Made by a program: the position numbers and the translations under genes. From CAVQZA01 sp963718355 (GTDB taxonomy: Bacteria > Actinomycetota > Thermoleophilia > Gaiellales > Gaiellaceae), in contig CAVQZA010000002.1 in assembly GCA_963718355.1 (NCBI GenBank), positions 1 to 64,000 on the forward strand: a DNA stretch of 64,000 bases, read 5' to 3'. Position 1 is the stretch's first letter. Each line of letters starts with the position of its first letter. This document shows, one piece after another, positions 7,922-16,409 of the stretch. The notes beneath the pieces are model-generated. The model was not told the DNA's origin. It saw only the letters and a program-made list of their open reading frames with translations, and searched no databases.

Positions 7922-8827
7922 TTAGGGATGGAGGGCCGTCGTGTCGACGACCTCGAAGTCGGACCCGCGAACGCGCCCGAGAGAATGCAGGTCGTCGTTC
8001 GACCACCGCGGGTCGGGCGCTCCGCTGATGTACCAGCTCGAGCCGTTGTCGGCGACGATCATCCCGTACCGCTTCAGCGCCTCGAGCACCGCCCGCGCCT
8101 GCGGCGGGAAGCCGCTCGTGTCGAAGCCTGCCCTCAGGCGGAGCCGCAGCCCCATCGGCGGCAGGCTCGGGTCGGTATCGGAGCTTGCGTAATGCCGCGC
8201 GGGCCAGACGTACGCCTTCCGGCTTCGCGACACCGTGAACCGGAGCGCGTGCCTGATCCCGCCCGACGCGATGTCGTCGTACCGCGCGAGCCCGGGCAGG
8301 ATCGGCAGCCCCGCTGCGTCGGCGGACGTCCAGCCCGCGGGCCGGAGCTTGTTCGAGCTCAGGCTCCAGATCGCGCCCGAGCCAGCCGCCCAGCCCGAGC
8401 CGCTGCGGTGAAGCGAGTACAGCTCGTAGAGCTTGCAGCTCGAGCGGTCGACGATGAGCGCGTGCCGGTCGCCGCCGCCTTCGATCTTCACCTTCGCGGG
8501 GATCGGGTATGGCCCCTTGTCGCTCTCGTCGGCGTAGTCGAACGCGACTCGAACCTTCGGCTGGCTTCCGGGGACGACCGTGATCGGGAACCCGATCGGC
8601 GCTCCGTCCCAGAGCCCGGAGCCGAAGTCGGCGTGGAGGCCTCCGCCTGTGCCGATCGAGGCGACGATCGCGGCGGAATCGCTCGCGACCGGCAGCGAGT
8701 CAACGCGCTCGTTCCACGGATTCGACGCCGGGAAGATCCCGCACTTCGGCGCGGCAGCGAGGTGCGGCGATGAGGCGGCCGCGCCTCCGAGCACGAGGGC
8801 GGCCGCGAGGGCGGCGGCTGTCTTCAC
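7922..8827 (-). CDS. Secreted protein of unknown function
   Basis: 301 residues beginning with a clear signal peptide (VKTAAALAAALVLGGAAASS). The mature part contains the phrases CGIFPASNPWNERVD, PYPIPAKVKIEGG, HALIVDRSSCKLYELY and AYVWPARHYASS, rich in Trp, Pro and Gly, suggestive of an extracellular beta-rich domain. I do not recognise a catalytic signature. The two cysteines (CGIF and SSCK) could form a disulfide. The GTG start overlaps the TGA of the PLD-like gene by four bases, so it is coupled to it. Possible roles include carbohydrate or cell-wall binding, but that is a guess. Confidence 0.7.
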   Translation of the reverse strand: MKTAAALAAALVLGGAAASSPHLAAAPKCGIFPASNPWNERVDSLPVASDSAAIVASIGTGGGLHADFGSGLWDGAPIGFPITVVPGSQPKVRVAFDYADESDKGPYPIPAKVKIEGGGDRHALIVDRSSCKLYELYSLHRSGSGWAAGSGAIWSLSSNKLRPAGWTSADAAGLPILPGLARYDDIASGGIRHALRFTVSRSRKAYVWPARHYASSDTDPSLPPMGLRLRLRAGFDTSGFPPQARAVLEALKRYGMIVADNGSSWYISGAPDPRWSNDDLHSLGRVRGSDFEVVDTTALHP

Positions 8828-9864
8828 AACGAGACGGCAGGGTACCTCGCGCGCACCTCGTCCACGAACGCGGCCAGGCGGTCGGCGAGCGCGGCGTCCT
8901 CGAGCTCGAGGACGTTCTCCGCGTTCCGCTCGCCGGAGTGCGAGAGGTTGAAGCTGCCGACGAAGACCGTGTCGTCACAGACCGTCAGCTTCGCGTGCAT
9001 GTAGTCGTGGATGCTCGTCGGCGTGTACGGCGTCGAGCGCTTGCCGGAAAACGGCGCGCTCCGCAGCACGGTCTTCAGCGCCTCGGCCTTCCAGGCGGTC
9101 GTCTCGGCGTGACCGGCCCACTGCGTGAAGACCTCCTCGATCTGCGTGATGTCGACCGCGCCGGCGACGTCGACCTTGCCGTCCGTGACGACGTCGCGGA
9201 GCGAGCGGAGGATCGGGCCGGAGGTGATCACCGGCGAGGCGATCCGGACCCGTCGCTCGGCCGTGCCGATCGCGTTCGCGATCCGGTGCGCGAGCTTGAG
9301 CCCTCGACGCGGGCAGAACCAGGCGCGCACCACCGTTCCGTCGACCTGCACCTCCGTCGGCGGTACCGCGCCGCTCGCCTCGACGGAGCTCTTCGCCCAG
9401 AGCTGTTCGAAGTCCAGGGTGTACGACGCCGCGATCGCCTCCGAGGCGATACGCACGATCACGTTCTCCTCGCGCGTCCACGAATCGAGCGTCCAGTTCG
9501 TCGATCCGGTCCAGACCGCGCCGCCGTCGCGCACAACGTACTTGTGGTGCATCAGGTCCGGGATCCCGGGAATTGCGCGCGTCTCGACGGGAAGCGCGGC
9601 CAGCAGCTCGGGGTCGGTCTCGGGCGGCGGCGGGCCGTGCATGTGGCCGGGGTGGTCGGCGTTGAAGGCGAGCCGGATCGCGACGCCTCGCGCGCGTGCA
9701 GCCATGAGGGCGTCGAGGACGGTCCGCTCGGGGCCGCCGTCCAGCTTCACGTCGTAGATCGCGATGTCCAGCGAGCGCTCGGCCCCGGCCAGAAACGCGG
9801 CGAGCTCATCCGCGATCGACTCGGGAGCCTGGCCGCCGTCGCTGAGCGTCCGCAGTTCGATCAA
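8824..9864 (-). CDS. Phospholipase D-like (HKD) protein
   Basis: 346-residue PLD-superfamily protein with two HKD-type half sites. The first is MHHKYVVRD followed by VWTGSTNWT (residues ~105-125), the second MHAKLTVCDD followed by FVGSFNLSHSGERNAEN (near the C-terminus). In both the lysine is four residues before the Asp-equivalent position, so a phosphodiesterase/transferase active site is plausible. No signal peptide is seen, which points to a cytosolic nuclease- or transphosphatidylase-like role. It starts with TTG at 9864, overlapping the TGA of the upstream HhH gene. The neighbouring base-excision gene hints at nucleic-acid metabolism, without proof. Confidence 0.8.
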   Translation of the reverse strand: MIELRTLSDGGQAPESIADELAAFLAGAERSLDIAIYDVKLDGGPERTVLDALMAARARGVAIRLAFNADHPGHMHGPPPPETDPELLAALPVETRAIPGIPDLMHHKYVVRDGGAVWTGSTNWTLDSWTREENVIVRIASEAIAASYTLDFEQLWAKSSVEASGAVPPTEVQVDGTVVRAWFCPRRGLKLAHRIANAIGTAERRVRIASPVITSGPILRSLRDVVTDGKVDVAGAVDITQIEEVFTQWAGHAETTAWKAEALKTVLRSAPFSGKRSTPYTPTSIHDYMHAKLTVCDDTVFVGSFNLSHSGERNAENVLELEDAALADRLAAFVDEVRARYPAVSL

Positions 9865-10424
9865 GCCGAGGCGGCCCGTTGCGCCGCCTTGTACGCGCGC
9901 TTCGCGGCCTGGTAACTCTCGAGCGCTTCGGGGGAGTCGACGTCACCGAGCGTCGGATGCGTCGGAACCACAGACGCCATTCCCGGCGGGCTGACGGCGA
10001 ACCGCTTCGCGAGCACGGCCAGCATCGAGCGCACCTTCATGTCGCCGAAGCCCGGCAACGCAGCAAGACGCTTCTTGAGATCCGCGCCGTCGGCCGCCTC
10101 GCGCCAGATCCGCTGCGCGTCGCCGCCGTACTCCTCGTCGATCACCTCGCAGAGATCGCGGACTCGCGTGGCCATCGCCCCTGGGAAACGGTGGATCGCC
10201 GGCTTCTCGCGGAACACGCGCTCGAGCTCCGCCGGATCGGTTGCCGCGATCCGGCCGGGGTCGAGCGTGCCGAGCCGCCGCTCCAGCTCGAGCGGGCCCG
10301 AGAACGCCTTCTGCACGGTGACCTGCTGGTCGAGCGCGAAGCCGATCAGCAGCGCGACAGGATCACGGGCGAGCAGTGCATTCGCCTCGTCGTCGGCCGT
10401 GAAATAGAGACGGTCGGCGGCCAT
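9861..10424 (-). CDS. HhH-GPD-type DNA repair protein (actinobacterial family)
   Basis: 187 residues matching the actinobacterial family of uncharacterised HhH-GPD base-excision proteins. Recognisable parts are LLIGFALDQQVTVQKAF near the start, the helix-hairpin-helix LPGFGDMKVRSMLAVLAKR (~130-148) and the C-terminal THPTLGDVDSPEAL in place of a usual glycosylase domain end. Whether it has glycosylase activity is uncertain: the catalytic Asp after the HhH is not clear. ATG at 10424 is 23 bases from the divergent lhr start. It forms a TTGA overlap with the PLD-like gene, so both are likely co-transcribed. Confidence 0.82.
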   Translation of the reverse strand: MAADRLYFTADDEANALLARDPVALLIGFALDQQVTVQKAFSGPLELERRLGTLDPGRIAATDPAELERVFREKPAIHRFPGAMATRVRDLCEVIDEEYGGDAQRIWREAADGADLKKRLAALPGFGDMKVRSMLAVLAKRFAVSPPGMASVVPTHPTLGDVDSPEALESYQAAKRAYKAAQRAASA

Positions 10425-10435
10425 GACCAGGACTG

Positions 10436-10441
10436 TACGCT
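10436..10441 (+). promoter_or_regulatory. Candidate leaderless -10 box of lhr
   Basis: TACGCT ends six bases before the GTG start, within the 23-base gap to the divergent HhH gene. Confidence 0.4.
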
Positions 10442-10447
10442 GAGCAG

Positions 10448-13400
10448 GTGGATCCGCTCAAGCCGTTCAGTCCAGGGACTCGGGCCTGGTTCGAGCGGAC
10501 GTTCGACGGCCCGACGCCCGCCCAGACGCTCGGCTGGCCCGCCATTGCGCGCGGCGAGCACACGCTGATCCAGGCGCCGACCGGCTCGGGCAAGACGCTC
10601 GCCGCGTTCCTCTACGGGATCGACAGGCTGAACGCGACCCCCGGCGCCGGGCTCCGCCTCCTCTACGTCTCGCCGCTGAAGGCGCTCAACTACGACGTCG
10701 AGCGCAACCTCCGCGGCCCGCTGGCGGGAATCGAGTCGAAGCTGACCGTCGGCGTCCGCACCGGTGACACGTCGCAGCGCGAGCGCCAGGCGCTGCTCCG
10801 CACGCCGCCCGACATCCTGATCACCACGCCCGAGTCGCTCTTCCTCCTGCTCACCTCGCAGGCGCGCGAGCAGCTGCGTTCGGTCGAGACGCTGATCCTC
10901 GACGAGGTACACGCCGTTGCGGGAACCAAGCGCGGGGCACACCTGGCCCTCTCGGTCGAGCGGCTCGAGCGTCTTGCCTCAGGGTCGGTGCAGCGGATCG
11001 GGCTCTCCGCGACGCAGCGCCCGCTCGAGGAGATCGGCAGGTTCGTGTCGGGCGGCCGGCCGATCGAGCTCGTCAATGCAGGCTCGCGCAAGGAGCTCGA
11101 TCTCAAGGTCGTCGTCCCGCTCGACGACATGCGCGAGCCGGGCGAGGGCAACTCGATCTGGCCCTCGATCTACCCCGAGATCCTCAGCCTCGTCGAGTCG
11201 CACCGCTCGACGATCGTCTTCGTCAACAACCGCCGACTCGCCGAGCGTCTCGCGCTGCGGCTCAACGAGCTCGCCGGCCGCGACCTCGCCCGCGCGCACC
11301 ACGGCTCGCTCGCGCGCGAGCAGCGGGTCGAGATCGAGGAGCTGCTGAAGCGCGGCGGCATCCCGTGCCTCGTCGCAACCTCGTCGCTCGAGCTCGGAAT
11401 CGACATGGGCGCCGTGGATCTCGTGATCCAGGTCGAGAGCCCGAAGTCCGTCGCGCGCGGGCTCCAGCGGATCGGCCGGGCCGGGCACGACCTCGGGGCG
11501 GTCTCGTCCGGGCGCATCTTCCCGAAGTTCCGCGCCGACCTCCTCGAGTCGGCCGTCGTCGCCGAGCGGATGGCCGAGGGGGCGATCGAGGAGACCGTGA
11601 TCCCGCGCAACCCACTCGACGTGCTCGCCCAGCAGATCGTCGCGATCTGCGCCGACGAAGAGATCACCGTCGACGAGCTTTACGACCTCGTCCGCCTGGC
11701 CTATCCGTTCGCCGACCTCTCGCGCGTCCAGCTCGAGAACGTGCTCGACATGCTCGCGGGCCGCTACCCGTCCGACGAGTTCGCCGAGTTGCGGCCACGG
11801 ATCGTCTGGGATCGCACGGCCGGTGTCATCCGCGGCCGCCCGGGCGCGCGCCGGCTTGCGGTCACGAACGCCGGCACGATCCCCGACCGCGGCCTCTTCG
11901 GCGTCTTCCTCGTCGAGGGCGGCGGTCGCGTCGGCGAACTCGACGAGGAGATGGTCTACGAGGCGCGCGCAGGCCAGGTGTTCCTGCTCGGTGCCTCGAG
12001 CTGGCGGATCGAGGAGATCACTCGCGACCGCGTGCTCGTCTCGCCCGCGCCCGGGGTGCCCGGCGCCGTGCCGTTCTGGAAGGGCGAGGGAATCGGCCGT
12101 CCGTACGAGCTCGGCGAGGCGATCGGCCGCGTGTCGCGTGAGCTCGTCGCGCTCTCCGACCACAAGGCGCTCGAGCGGCTGACGACGCGGCACTTCCTCG
12201 ACGATCGCGCGGCCGGCAACCTCGTCACCTTCCTCCGCGAGCAGGCTGCGGCGACCGGCGCGATCCCCTCCGACCGCACTGTGGTGATCGAGCGCTTCCG
12301 CGACGAGATCGGCGACTGGCGCGTCTGCATCCTCACCCCGTTCGGCGCGCGCGTGCATGCGCCGTGGGCGCTCGCGCTCGCCGCGCGCCTGCGCGAGACG
12401 CTCGGCGTCGAGGTGCAATCGCTCTGGTCGGACGACGGCATAGCGCTCCATCTGCCCGACTCCGACGTCTCGCCGCCGATCGCCGAGCTGACGATCGGGC
12501 CGGAGGAGATCGAAGAGCTCGTCGTGCAGGAGGTGGGGCAGACCGCGCTGTTCGGCGCCCGCTTCCGCGAGAACGCAGCACGCTCGCTGCTCATCCCGCG
12601 CCGCCGTCCCGGGCAGCGTACGCCGCTCTGGCAGCAGCGCCTCAAGGCGCAGAGCCTGCTCGAGGTCGCGCGCCGCTACGGCTCGTTCCCGGTCATCCTC
12701 GAGACCTACCGCGAATGTCTCCAGGACGTTTTCGACCTGCCCGCGCTGAAGCGGCTGCTACACGGGCTGCAGACGCGCGCGATCGATCTCGTCGACGTCG
12801 AGACCGCTTCAGCCTCGCCCTACGCGACCTCGCTCCTCTTCGACTACATCGCGACGTACATGTACGAGGACGACACGCCGCCGGCGGAGCGGCGGGCCCA
12901 GGCGCTCTCGCTCGACCGTGACCTGCTCCGCGAGCTGCTCGGCCAGGAGGAGCTGCGAGACCTGCTCGACGCCGATGCGCTCGCCGACGTCGAGACGCAG
13001 CTCCGCGGCGCCCCGCGGAGCCCGGACGAGCTGCATGATCAGCTGCGCCTTCGCGGCGACCTGCGCGCCGCCGAGCTCGACCCCGCGTTCGTCGAGCCGC
13101 TCGTCCACGAGCGCCGCGCCGTCTGGATCCGCGTCGCCGGAGAGGAGCGCCTGATCGCCGCAGAGGACGCGGGCCGCTACCGCGACGCGCTCGGCGCGAT
13201 GCCGCCGAGCGGGCTCCCGGACGTCTTCCTCGAGGGCGGCCCCGAGTCGCTCTCGCAGCTCGTGCTCCGTTACGCGCGAGGGCGCGGGCCGTTCACGACC
13301 GCCGAGGCGAACGCTCGCTTCGGACGCGATGTCGAGTCGGAGCTGCTCGAGCTCGAGCACGGCGAGAAGCTCGTCCGTGGCGAGCTGCGCCCAGGCGGCA

Positions 13401-14662
13401 CCGAGCGCGAGTGGTGCGACCCGGACGTTCTCCGCCGGCTCCGCCGCGCCTCGCTCGCCGCGCTTCGCCGTGAGGTCGAGCCCGCAGAGCAGGCCGCGCT
13501 CGGCCGGTTCCTCCCGCACTGGCACGGAATCGGCCGGCGGGCGACCCTGCGCGAGGCGCTCGTCCCGCTGCAGGGGCTGCCGCTACCGGTCTCCCTCTGG
13601 GAGTCGGACGTCCTGCCGCGCCGCGTACCGCAATACAGGCCGGAGCAGCTCGACGCCCTCTGCGCTTCGGGCGAGCTCGTCTGGATCGGCGCCGGCCTCG
13701 ACCGGGTCGCCGTGTATTTCCGCGACGACGCGCCCGTGCTCGGCAGCCCGGCAGCCGCGCCGCCACCCGACGGCGAAGTGCACGATGCACTTCGCGGCGC
13801 GCTCGGACGGAGCGCCGAGTTCTGGCCCGACCTCCTCGCCTTCGCCGAGCTGGAAGCCGAGACCGCATTGCCCGCGCTCTGGGATCTCGTCTGGGCCGGC
13901 GAGGTGACGAACGACGCCTGGACGCCGCTCCGCGCCGGTCGCCGTTACGAGGCGCCGCGCGCTTCCGAGCGACCGCGGCGGTTCTCCCGTGCTCGTGCCG
14001 GCGCAGTCACCGCGACGCAGGGCCGCTGGTCGCCGACCGCGCGTCTCTTCGAAGGTCGCCCGGATCGCCGTGCGCTGGCCGAGCTCCTGCTCGAGCGCCA
14101 GGGAATCGTGATGCGCGACGGCGTCCGCGGCGAAGGGATCGCCGGCGGCTACGGCGCGGTCTACGGAGAGCTTCGCGCGCTCGAGACGCTCGGCTCGTGC
14201 CGTCGCGGCTACTTCGTCGAAGGCCTCGGCGGCGCACAGTTCGCCTTGCCCGGTGCGGTCGAGCGGCTCCGAGAGCTGCGGCCGCGGGACGGTGAGGAGC
14301 CTGAGGCGCTCGTCCTCGCCGCCGCCGATCCCGCACAGCCGTACGGCGCTGCGCTGCCGTGGCCGAAGCGCGCTCAGGGCCGTGCCGCTCGGGTCGCCGG
14401 CGCACAGGTCGTCCTTCTCGGCGGCGAGGCCGCCCTCTTCGTCGAGCGCGGCGGGCGCACGCTCGTGCCGCTGCGCGACCCCGAGGACGCGTGGCTCCGT
14501 CCTGCCCTGGCCGCCCTCGTCGCCCACGTTCGGGCAGGCGGTGCGAAACGGCTCGCGGTCGAACGGTTCGACGGCAGGCCCGTGATCGAGAGCGACGTGA
14601 TGACGCTGCTCGTCGAGGCCGGCTTCCTCGCCGGGCCGCGCCGCGCAGTTCTCCGTCCGTAG
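10448..14662 (+). CDS. lhr: Lhr-family ATP-dependent DNA helicase
   Basis: 1404-residue superfamily 2 helicase with full-length Lhr architecture: N-terminal Lhr-core, then a long C-terminal region. Motifs: Walker A APTGSGKT (~residues 44-51), motif II DEVHAV, motif III GLSATQRP, motif IV-VI ending QRIGRAGHD, and the Lhr winged-helix/DEAD-associated domain to ~residue 870. Lhr is a 3'-5' helicase linked to repair of mitomycin-type damage in mycobacteria, and the C-terminal part has tetramerisation and possible uracil-glycosylase functions in relatives. The GTG start is preceded by TACGCT six bases upstream. It is divergent from the HhH repair gene, which fits a repair theme. Confidence 0.93.
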   Translation: MDPLKPFSPGTRAWFERTFDGPTPAQTLGWPAIARGEHTLIQAPTGSGKTLAAFLYGIDRLNATPGAGLRLLYVSPLKALNYDVERNLRGPLAGIESKLTVGVRTGDTSQRERQALLRTPPDILITTPESLFLLLTSQAREQLRSVETLILDEVHAVAGTKRGAHLALSVERLERLASGSVQRIGLSATQRPLEEIGRFVSGGRPIELVNAGSRKELDLKVVVPLDDMREPGEGNSIWPSIYPEILSLVESHRSTIVFVNNRRLAERLALRLNELAGRDLARAHHGSLAREQRVEIEELLKRGGIPCLVATSSLELGIDMGAVDLVIQVESPKSVARGLQRIGRAGHDLGAVSSGRIFPKFRADLLESAVVAERMAEGAIEETVIPRNPLDVLAQQIVAICADEEITVDELYDLVRLAYPFADLSRVQLENVLDMLAGRYPSDEFAELRPRIVWDRTAGVIRGRPGARRLAVTNAGTIPDRGLFGVFLVEGGGRVGELDEEMVYEARAGQVFLLGASSWRIEEITRDRVLVSPAPGVPGAVPFWKGEGIGRPYELGEAIGRVSRELVALSDHKALERLTTRHFLDDRAAGNLVTFLREQAAATGAIPSDRTVVIERFRDEIGDWRVCILTPFGARVHAPWALALAARLRETLGVEVQSLWSDDGIALHLPDSDVSPPIAELTIGPEEIEELVVQEVGQTALFGARFRENAARSLLIPRRRPGQRTPLWQQRLKAQSLLEVARRYGSFPVILETYRECLQDVFDLPALKRLLHGLQTRAIDLVDVETASASPYATSLLFDYIATYMYEDDTPPAERRAQALSLDRDLLRELLGQEELRDLLDADALADVETQLRGAPRSPDELHDQLRLRGDLRAAELDPAFVEPLVHERRAVWIRVAGEERLIAAEDAGRYRDALGAMPPSGLPDVFLEGGPESLSQLVLRYARGRGPFTTAEANARFGRDVESELLELEHGEKLVRGELRPGGTEREWCDPDVLRRLRRASLAALRREVEPAEQAALGRFLPHWHGIGRRATLREALVPLQGLPLPVSLWESDVLPRRVPQYRPEQLDALCASGELVWIGAGLDRVAVYFRDDAPVLGSPAAAPPPDGEVHDALRGALGRSAEFWPDLLAFAELEAETALPALWDLVWAGEVTNDAWTPLRAGRRYEAPRASERPRRFSRARAGAVTATQGRWSPTARLFEGRPDRRALAELLLERQGIVMRDGVRGEGIAGGYGAVYGELRALETLGSCRRGYFVEGLGGAQFALPGAVERLRELRPRDGEEPEALVLAAADPAQPYGAALPWPKRAQGRAARVAGAQVVLLGGEAALFVERGGRTLVPLRDPEDAWLRPALAALVAHVRAGGAKRLAVERFDGRPVIESDVMTLLVEAGFLAGPRRAVLRP

Positions 14663-14694
14663 ACCGGAGGCCGGCACTCGCGCCGGCCCCCGGT
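14663..14694. terminator. Bidirectional hairpin between convergent lhr and Hcp-like genes
   Basis: GGCCGGC - actcgc - GCCGGCC forms a perfect 7-bp stem (14669-14688), extended by ACCGG/CCGGT across one A-C mismatch. It lies between the two stop codons of convergent genes and lacks a T-tract, as is common in high-GC actinobacteria. Confidence 0.65.
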
Positions 14695-14706
14695 CGGGGC
14701 GCATCG

Positions 14707-15408
14707 CTAGGAGATCGGTGCCTCCCAGTCGTCCGAGGCCGTGATGTTGCCGTCGACCCACGTCCATTCGATCTTCTGGTACGTGAACGAAGGCGTCTCG
14801 CAGTTCGGATACGCCGCATTGCACTGATTCGAGAAGTCCGACACGCTCGCGTTGGTCAGCGTGATCGTCGTCCCGACCGTGGTCGTGCCCGCCTTGTAGA
14901 GGCTGATCACGACAGTCGGCAGCGTCTGGTTCTGGGCGATCGCGTTCATCAGCTGCGGTGCGGCGATCCCCACCTCTGCCGTGATCGTGATCGGCTTGTG
15001 CAGCCGCCTGCCGGTAGGCAGGCCGGAGGCCGGGTCGCGCGGCGAGACGATCTCGTGGATGAGCCCCTCGATGCTGAACGGAGACCTGGTGAACGCACCC
15101 TGCTTCCCTGTGATTGCGATGGTGCCGATCACCGACTGGCCGCCACCGGCGCCGCCGCTCGAACCGGCGGGGCCTTGTGGGCCGGCCGGACCCGCGGGGC
15201 CGGCGGGACCCGGCGGTGTTCCAGCTCGTCGCAGTCTCGGCGCGACAACATGCCGTGCCGGCCTTGACGATCCGCACCTGGCCGTTCTCGTTCGCGACGC
15301 ACGCGTTGATCGTCGTCGCGTCGTTCGCCTCCGCCCACGCGAAGGTGGCCGCCCTCCGGCCACGGCTGCGAGCACTGCGACGAGGCCGAGCAGTCTCGAC
15401 TTCCGCAT
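14707..15408 (-). CDS. Exported Hcp-family protein with collagen-like Gly-Pro stretch; two compensating frameshifts
   Basis: Signal peptide (MRKSRLLGLVAVLAAVAGG) after a GGAGGGG ribosome site, then a short conserved segment, then collagen-like PPGPAGPAGPAGPQGPAG, then a C-terminal Hcp/type VI tube-like domain: IHEIVSPRDPASGLPTGRR, HKPITITAEV, TITLTNASVSD and FTYQKIEWTWVDG. The middle segment (INACVANENGQVRIVKAG, ATSWNTAG) is in a different frame from both flanks. A base seems missing near 15350-15360 and an extra one near 15205-15215, with length preserved (702 bp). The open frame as given replaces ~48 residues by Arg-rich nonsense. No T6SS genes are nearby, so the role is unknown; secreted and perhaps surface-exposed. 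Confidence 0.72.
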   Translation of the reverse strand: MRKSRLLGLVAVLAAVAGGRPPSRGRRRTTRRRSTRASRTRTARCGSSRPARHVVAPRLRRAGTPPGPAGPAGPAGPQGPAGSSGGAGGGQSVIGTIAITGKQGAFTRSPFSIEGLIHEIVSPRDPASGLPTGRRLHKPITITAEVGIAAPQLMNAIAQNQTLPTVVISLYKAGTTTVGTTITLTNASVSDFSNQCNAAYPNCETPSFTYQKIEWTWVDGNITASDDWEAPIS

Positions 15409-15473
15409 CACTTCCCCTCCCAGGTCGTACTGCGATCAGAGGGTGTGAAAGTACTCCCGCGGCCAGACGTGAT

Positions 15474-16319
15474 CTAACTGGCGAGCGCCTGCAGCTCCCG
15501 CACCGCGTTCGGCAGATCGGCGTCGAAGAACCGGGCACCGACGTCGCCCGCGAGGACCGGGCAAGCGGCGGCGCCACCGACCACGATCTGGAACTCGGGC
15601 GGCAGCTCGATCTCGGCGAATGCCTTCCGCAGCGCGTTCGCGTGCTCCTCCATCCCGACGCTGATTGCCAGGAGCTTGGCCGAGAGGCGCTCGGCGAGCG
15701 TGAGCGCGTCGGAGAGCGGCGTGTCCGGACCGAGGTAGGCGATCTCCCAGCCGTCGGCACGCAGGAGGACGCCGAACATCAGGAGCCCGAGCTCGTGTCG
15801 CTCGCCGGGGCCGCAGAGGAGGACGGCGACGCCGCGCACGCCTCCGTGCGTGTCCGTGAGGAGCCGCTCCAGACGTCCGCGCAGCTTCTGGGTGAGGAGG
15901 TGCTCGTCGGCGACGTTCAGATCTCCGGCGGCCCACCCGTCGCCGATCCAGCGGAGCAGCGGCTGGGCGACCTCGGCAAGCGTCTCCTCGACATCCTGAA
16001 GCGCAAATGCCTGGTCGAGCAGCCGCGAAGTCGCCGCGTGATCGCGCGCGCTCACCGCCTCCTTGAGGCTCTCGAGCAGCTCGCCCGAGCCGTTCGGCGG
16101 CGACGAGCTGCCCTCGCCGAGGAGCGCTGCCGCCTCACCGATCCGGTAGCCCTCGCCGAGTCGCGCCAGCAGCCAGCCGACGCGCGCGACGTCGAGCTCC
16201 GTGTACCGCCGCTGGCCGCCGACGGTGCGCAACGGCTTCAGGACGCCGTAGCGCTGCTCCCATTTCCGCAGTGTGTCAGGCGCAACGCCTGTGCGCCTTG
16301 AAAGTGCCGCAATATTCAC
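15474..16319 (-). CDS. MerR-type regulator with cobalamin-binding domain (CarH/LitR-like)
   Basis: 281 residues. The N-terminal MerR helix-turn-helix reads NIAALSRRTGVAPDTLRKWEQRYG. Residues ~75-160 form the helical bundle with the W-x9-EH motif (WAAGDLNVADEH) that caps adenosylcobalamin in CarH. The C-terminal Rossmann-like domain has the E-x-H-x-x-G motif (ERHELG), the lower histidine ligand of B12. In CarH the tetramer represses in the dark and falls apart in light. Such regulators control carotenoid or photolyase genes; here the divergent gene 22-90 bases away is the obvious target. GTG start at 16319. B12 binding is inferred from motifs only. Confidence 0.88.
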   Translation of the reverse strand: MNIAALSRRTGVAPDTLRKWEQRYGVLKPLRTVGGQRRYTELDVARVGWLLARLGEGYRIGEAAALLGEGSSSPPNGSGELLESLKEAVSARDHAATSRLLDQAFALQDVEETLAEVAQPLLRWIGDGWAAGDLNVADEHLLTQKLRGRLERLLTDTHGGVRGVAVLLCGPGERHELGLLMFGVLLRADGWEIAYLGPDTPLSDALTLAERLSAKLLAISVGMEEHANALRKAFAEIELPPEFQIVVGGAAACPVLAGDVGARFFDADLPNAVRELQALAS

Positions 16320-16409
16320 TTCTGGGGACCCCTCTATCCGTTGACTCGCACCTTAGACGACAAATCGACAAGTTTGATAACGGTCCCCTTGCCCGCAGGA
16401 GAGCAGGGT
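16320..16409. promoter_or_regulatory. Divergent promoter/operator region between CarH-like regulator and unknown gene
   Basis: Contains GGGGACCCC (16324-16332), TTGACT (16341-16346), two direct CGACAA copies eight bases apart (16358-16363, 16366-16371), flanking CAAA/TTTG, and GATAAC (16376-16381). The AT-rich patch in an otherwise GC-rich region is typical of a regulated promoter. No single -35/-10 pair stands out. Confidence 0.4.

Noticed and set aside
13583..15760. 725-codon minus-strand frame running through the lhr end, the Hcp-like gene and the CarH-like gene
   Set aside because: Not one gene; only its short middle part (about 15215-15350) is the displaced frame of the Hcp-like gene.
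16341..16409. Longer N-terminus for the gene divergent from the CarH-like regulator (TTG at 16341)
   Set aside because: It would translate the AT-rich promoter-like region; the TTG at 16410 has AGGAG at the right distance.
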